Assembly: GCF_002159735.1 (NCBI RefSeq)
Contig: NZ_NFJF01000004.1
Location: forward strand, 145,079-209,078
DNA: 64,000 nt
Origin: Olsenella sp. An270
Lineage (GTDB): Bacteria; Actinomycetota; Coriobacteriia; Coriobacteriales; Atopobiaceae
Direction: 5' to 3'
Shown: positions 61,242 to 64,000 of the stretch, piece by piece
How positions within the stretch are numbered: the first letter of the stretch is position 1
Layout: the number at the start of each line of letters is the position of its first letter
Program-made: the position numbers and the translations under genes
Notes under the pieces: generated by a model
Database searches by the model: none
Told to the model about the DNA's origin: nothing
What the model saw: the letters and a program-made list of their open reading frames with translations, nothing else

Positions 61242-63719
61242 ATGGCTAATCCCGTTATTGGCACCCCGTGGCAGAAGCTCAACACTCCTGTCTCGGAGGA
61301 GGAGCTCAAGGGCGTCGACCGCTACTGGCGCGCCGCGAACTACCTCTCCGTGGGCCAGATCTACCTCCGCTCCAACCCGCTCATGAAGGACGGCTTCTCC
61401 CGTGAGGACGTCAAGCACCGTCTCGTGGGCCACTGGGGCACCACGCCGGGCATCAACTTCCTCTTTGGTCACATCAACCGCCTCATTGCCGACCACCAGC
61501 AGAACGCCATCTTCCTGATGGGCCCCGGCCACGGCGGACCCGCCGGCACCGCTCAGTCCCTGCTTGACGGCACCTACCGCGAGGTCCGTCCCGACATCAC
61601 CGATGACGAGGCCGGCCTCCAGAAGTTCTTCCGCCAGTTCTCCTACCCCGGCGGCATCCCCAGCCACTTCGCGCCCGAGACCCCCGGCTCCATCCACGAG
61701 GGCGGCGAGCTCGGCTACACGCTGTCCCACGCCTACGGCGCGGTCCTCGACAACCCGAGCCTGCTCGCCGTGGCCGTCGTGGGCGACGGCGAGGCCGAGA
61801 CCGGCCCGCTCGCCACGTCCTGGCAGACCAACAAGTTCATGGACCCGCTGACCGACGGCATCGTGCTGCCGATCCTGCACCTCAACGGCTACAAGATCGC
61901 CAACCCCACGATCCTCGCCCGCATCTCCGACGCCGAGCGTGACGAGTTCTTCCGCGGCATGGGCTACCACCCGTACAACTTCGTCGCCGGCTTCGACAAC
62001 GAGGACCACGCCTCCATCCACCGTCGCTTTGCGGCGCTGCTCGAGGCCGTCTTCGACGAGATCTGCGACATCAAGGCGCGCGTCGCCGCCGGCGAGGCCT
62101 CCCGCCCGTTCTACCCGATGATCGTCTTCCGCACCCCCAAGGGCTGGACGTGTCCCAAGGAGATCGACGGCAAGAAGACCGAGGGCTCCTGGCGTGCTCA
62201 CCAGGTGCCGCTGGCGTCCGCCCGTGACACCGAGGCCCACTTCCAGACCCTCAAGGGCTGGCTCGAGTCCTACAAGCCCGCCGAGCTCTTCGACGAGAAC
62301 GGCGCCATCCGTCCCGAGGTCAACAGCTGGATGCCCAAGGGCGAGCTGCGCATCGGCGCCAACCCCAACGCCAACGGCGGCCTGGTCCGCAACGAGCTCG
62401 ACCTCCCCGACACCCGCAAGTACGAGGTGCCGGTGGCCGAGAAGGGCCACGGCTTTGGCGCTGTTGAGGCCACGCGCGTCCTCGGCGAGTACACGGCCGA
62501 GCTCATCAATCACAACCGCGACGCCTTCCGCATCTTCGGACCCGACGAGACGGCCTCCAACCGCCTGCAGCCGTCCTACCAGGTGACCGACAAGCAGTGG
62601 TTCGGCGAGGGCAACTACGATGACCCCGCCAACGACGAGCACCTCTCGCCCGTGGGCAACATCATCGAGCAGCTCTCCGAGCACCAGTGCGAGGGCCTGC
62701 TCGAGGGCTACATCCTCACCGGCCGCAACGGCCTCTGGAGCTCCTACGAGTCGTTCGTCCACATCGTCGACTCCATGGTCAACCAGCACTGCAAGTGGCT
62801 CGAGGCGACCGTGCGCCACATCGACTGGCGCGCCCCGATCTCCGGCCTCAACATGCTGCTCTCCAGCCACGTCTGGCGTCAGGACCACAACGGCTTCTCC
62901 CACCAGGACCCCGGCTTCGTTGACATTCTTCTCAACAAGAACTTCAACAACGACCACGTGGTGAACATCTACTACCCGGCCGACGCCAACCTGCTGCTGG
63001 CCGTCGCCGAGCGCGCCTACAAGTCCACCAACTGCGTGAACGCGATCTTCGCCGGCAAGCAGCCCGCCCCGACGTGGGTGACGCTCGACGAGGCCCGCGA
63101 GGAGCTCGAGGTCGGCGCCGCCGAGTGGAAGTGGGCCTCCAACACCGCTGAGGGCGAGGAGCCCGACGTCGTTCTCGCCTGCTGCGGCGACGTTCCCACC
63201 GGCGAGGCCATGGCCGCCCTCGACCTGCTCGACAAGCTCGGCGTCAAGGTCCGACTGGTCAACGTCCTCGACCTGCTCAGCATCCAGAACGCCTCCGAGA
63301 ACGACAAGGCCATGTCCGACGAGAAGTTCGTCGAGCTCTTCACGGCCGACAAGCCCGTCCTCTTTGCGTTCCACGCCTATCCCGGCACGATCCGTCGTCT
63401 CATCTGGGACCGCCCGAACCACGACAACTTCAACGTCCACGGCTACAAGGAGCAGGGCTCCACGACCACGCCGTTCGACATGGTTCGCGTGAACGACATG
63501 GACCGCTGGGCGCTTGCTGCCGACGCGCTCCGCATGATCGACGCCGACAAGTGGGCCGACCAGATCGCTGAGTGGGAGAAGTTCCGCGTCGACGCGTTCC
63601 AGTTCGCCGTCGACAACGGCTACGACCACCCGGCCTTCACCGACTGGAAGTGGCGTGACGCCTCCGACGCTGGCGAGGACATCTCCGCCACGCAGATGAC
63701 CGCGGGCGACAACGAGTAA
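61242..63719 (+). CDS. xfp: Xylulose-5-phosphate/fructose-6-phosphate phosphoketolase
   Basis: The 825-residue product is full length and shows [29 protein letters not shown], the thiamine diphosphate motif [15 protein letters not shown] (about residues 182-196), YHPYNF, and the C-terminal [21 protein letters not shown]. It splits xylulose-5-P with phosphate into acetyl-P and glyceraldehyde-3-P. Heavily biased codons suggest high expression. It has its own operator-promoter and terminator. Confidence 0.97.
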   Translation: MANPVIGTPWQKLNTPVSEEELKGVDRYWRAANYLSVGQIYLRSNPLMKDGFSREDVKHRLVGHWGTTPGINFLFGHINRLIADHQQNAIFLMGPGHGGPAGTAQSLLDGTYREVRPDITDDEAGLQKFFRQFSYPGGIPSHFAPETPGSIHEGGELGYTLSHAYGAVLDNPSLLAVAVVGDGEAETGPLATSWQTNKFMDPLTDGIVLPILHLNGYKIANPTILARISDAERDEFFRGMGYHPYNFVAGFDNEDHASIHRRFAALLEAVFDEICDIKARVAAGEASRPFYPMIVFRTPKGWTCPKEIDGKKTEGSWRAHQVPLASARDTEAHFQTLKGWLESYKPAELFDENGAIRPEVNSWMPKGELRIGANPNANGGLVRNELDLPDTRKYEVPVAEKGHGFGAVEATRVLGEYTAELINHNRDAFRIFGPDETASNRLQPSYQVTDKQWFGEGNYDDPANDEHLSPVGNIIEQLSEHQCEGLLEGYILTGRNGLWSSYESFVHIVDSMVNQHCKWLEATVRHIDWRAPISGLNMLLSSHVWRQDHNGFSHQDPGFVDILLNKNFNNDHVVNIYYPADANLLLAVAERAYKSTNCVNAIFAGKQPAPTWVTLDEAREELEVGAAEWKWASNTAEGEEPDVVLACCGDVPTGEAMAALDLLDKLGVKVRLVNVLDLLSIQNASENDKAMSDEKFVELFTADKPVLFAFHAYPGTIRRLIWDRPNHDNFNVHGYKEQGSTTTPFDMVRVNDMDRWALAADALRMIDADKWADQIAEWEKFRVDAFQFAVDNGYDHPAFTDWKWRDASDAGEDISATQMTAGDNE

Positions 63720-63747
63720 GTAGCGCTCGCGCCATACGCACCTGAGG

Positions 63748-63799
63748 GGCCGCCCGTCCTTCTCGCCGGCATGTCGCCGGCCGAGAGGGGCGGGCGGCC
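63748..63799 (+). terminator. Large hairpin after xfp
   Basis: GGCCGCCCG (63748-63756) pairs with CGGGCGGCC (63791-63799), with further inner pairing (CTCG/CGAG, CCGGC/GCCGG). The left arm carries a GTYCTTCTCG copy. TTCGTCG follows. Confidence 0.75.
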
Positions 63800-63813
63800 T
63801 TCGTCGTAGGGGC

Positions 63814-63906
63814 CGACGGTCCCGCCCGCTCCAGAAAACGCCGCCCTTGTCACGCAGCCATCTAGGAAACCTCGCCCTTGTCATGCAGCCATCTAGACGA
63901 TATGAG
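63814..63906. repeat. 31-bp phased repeats, locus 2
   Basis: CCTTGTC starts at 63845 and 63876, 31 bp apart, each followed at the same offset by GCAGCCATCTAG. A weaker unit precedes at 63814. Same period and core as the array at 20690-20850. Confidence 0.75.
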
Positions 63907-63936
63907 GGGAAGCGGCTGAGACCCCTCGCGTGAAGT

Positions 63937-63965
63937 TGGCCCCCTGGGCGTCGTGGGTTAGGCTC
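63937..63965 (+). promoter_or_regulatory. Possible promoter at the window edge
   Basis: TTGGCC (63937-63942), 17 bp, TAGGCT (63960-63965) is a weak match to a vegetative promoter for a gene beyond the window. A GTG at 63932 opens a frame to the edge but has no ribosome site, so no gene is called in 63907-64000. Confidence 0.25.
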
Positions 63966-64000
63966 GGTCGCGTCATCGTCCGGCTTGCCACAGTCACGGG

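Noticed and set aside
63932..64000. Start of a coding sequence at the right edge
   Set aside because: The frame from GTG is open but has no ribosome site and only 23 codons; a possible promoter overlaps it.

Overview
The window reads as a stretch of a high-GC Gram-positive chromosome, most probably a fermentative actinobacterium of the Coriobacteriia (Olsenella/Atopobium-like). The grounds are inferential: GC-rich third codon positions, purine-rich Shine-Dalgarno sites, a xylulose-5-phosphate phosphoketolase, a PTS IIA protein, many lipoprotein-type solute receptors with twin-arginine-like leaders, an IPATG sortase substrate, and no respiratory genes. No rRNA, tRNA, CRISPR array, intact insertion sequence or prophage was seen.

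Layout. 1-9.1 kb: tail of an unknown gene, a DUF1275 membrane protein, an RsmJ-like methyltransferase, a GMP synthase with only the ATP-pyrophosphatase part, a sugar acetyltransferase, a LuxR regulator divergent from a sortase-anchored surface protein (C9 tract between them), a HerA-like ATPase and a YitT membrane protein. 9.1-15.3 kb: a LysR/YeiH pair and small enzymes (flavodoxin, PTS IIA, esterase, GNAT, TrmL). 15.6-26.8 kb: DNA repair and RNA genes (UvrA-like, Nth, YolD with a Y-family polymerase, ThpR, RecQ) plus an unusual XRE-aminotransferase fusion. 27-29.6 kb: a SigI/RsgI sigma/anti-sigma pair and a lipoprotein that shares its promoter type and its acidic tryptophan-rich tail. 29.6-45.4 kb: a lipase-like protein, MarR, DegV, a TetR-controlled ABC exporter with a giant coiled coil, an amino-acid ABC importer, MntP, EngB, fructosamine kinase, an OPT transporter and CoaX. 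45.8-63.7 kb: a pentose island.

Pentose island. Two complete sugar ABC importers (each a lipoprotein receptor, a double ATPase and two permeases) are followed by L-arabinose isomerase, a ribulokinase-type FGGY kinase, L-ribulose-5-phosphate 4-epimerase, a LacI regulator and phosphoketolase. Read together: uptake of L-arabinose or arabinose-containing sugars, then L-ribulose, L-ribulose-5-P, D-xylulose-5-P, and phosphorolytic cleavage to acetyl-phosphate and glyceraldehyde-3-P. TAAACG/GTAAAACG-type palindromes lie upstream of both importers and of the phosphoketolase gene, so the LacI protein may control all of them.

The intergenic DNA is unusually rich in repeats. Most notable are three copies of a symmetrical ~235-bp element built from four 26-bp units, always between divergent genes; two loci of 31-bp phased repeats; a 213-bp inverted-repeat element; a MITE-like 127-bp element; a 33-bp palindrome at gene ends; and an enriched 10-mer, GTYCTTCTCG.
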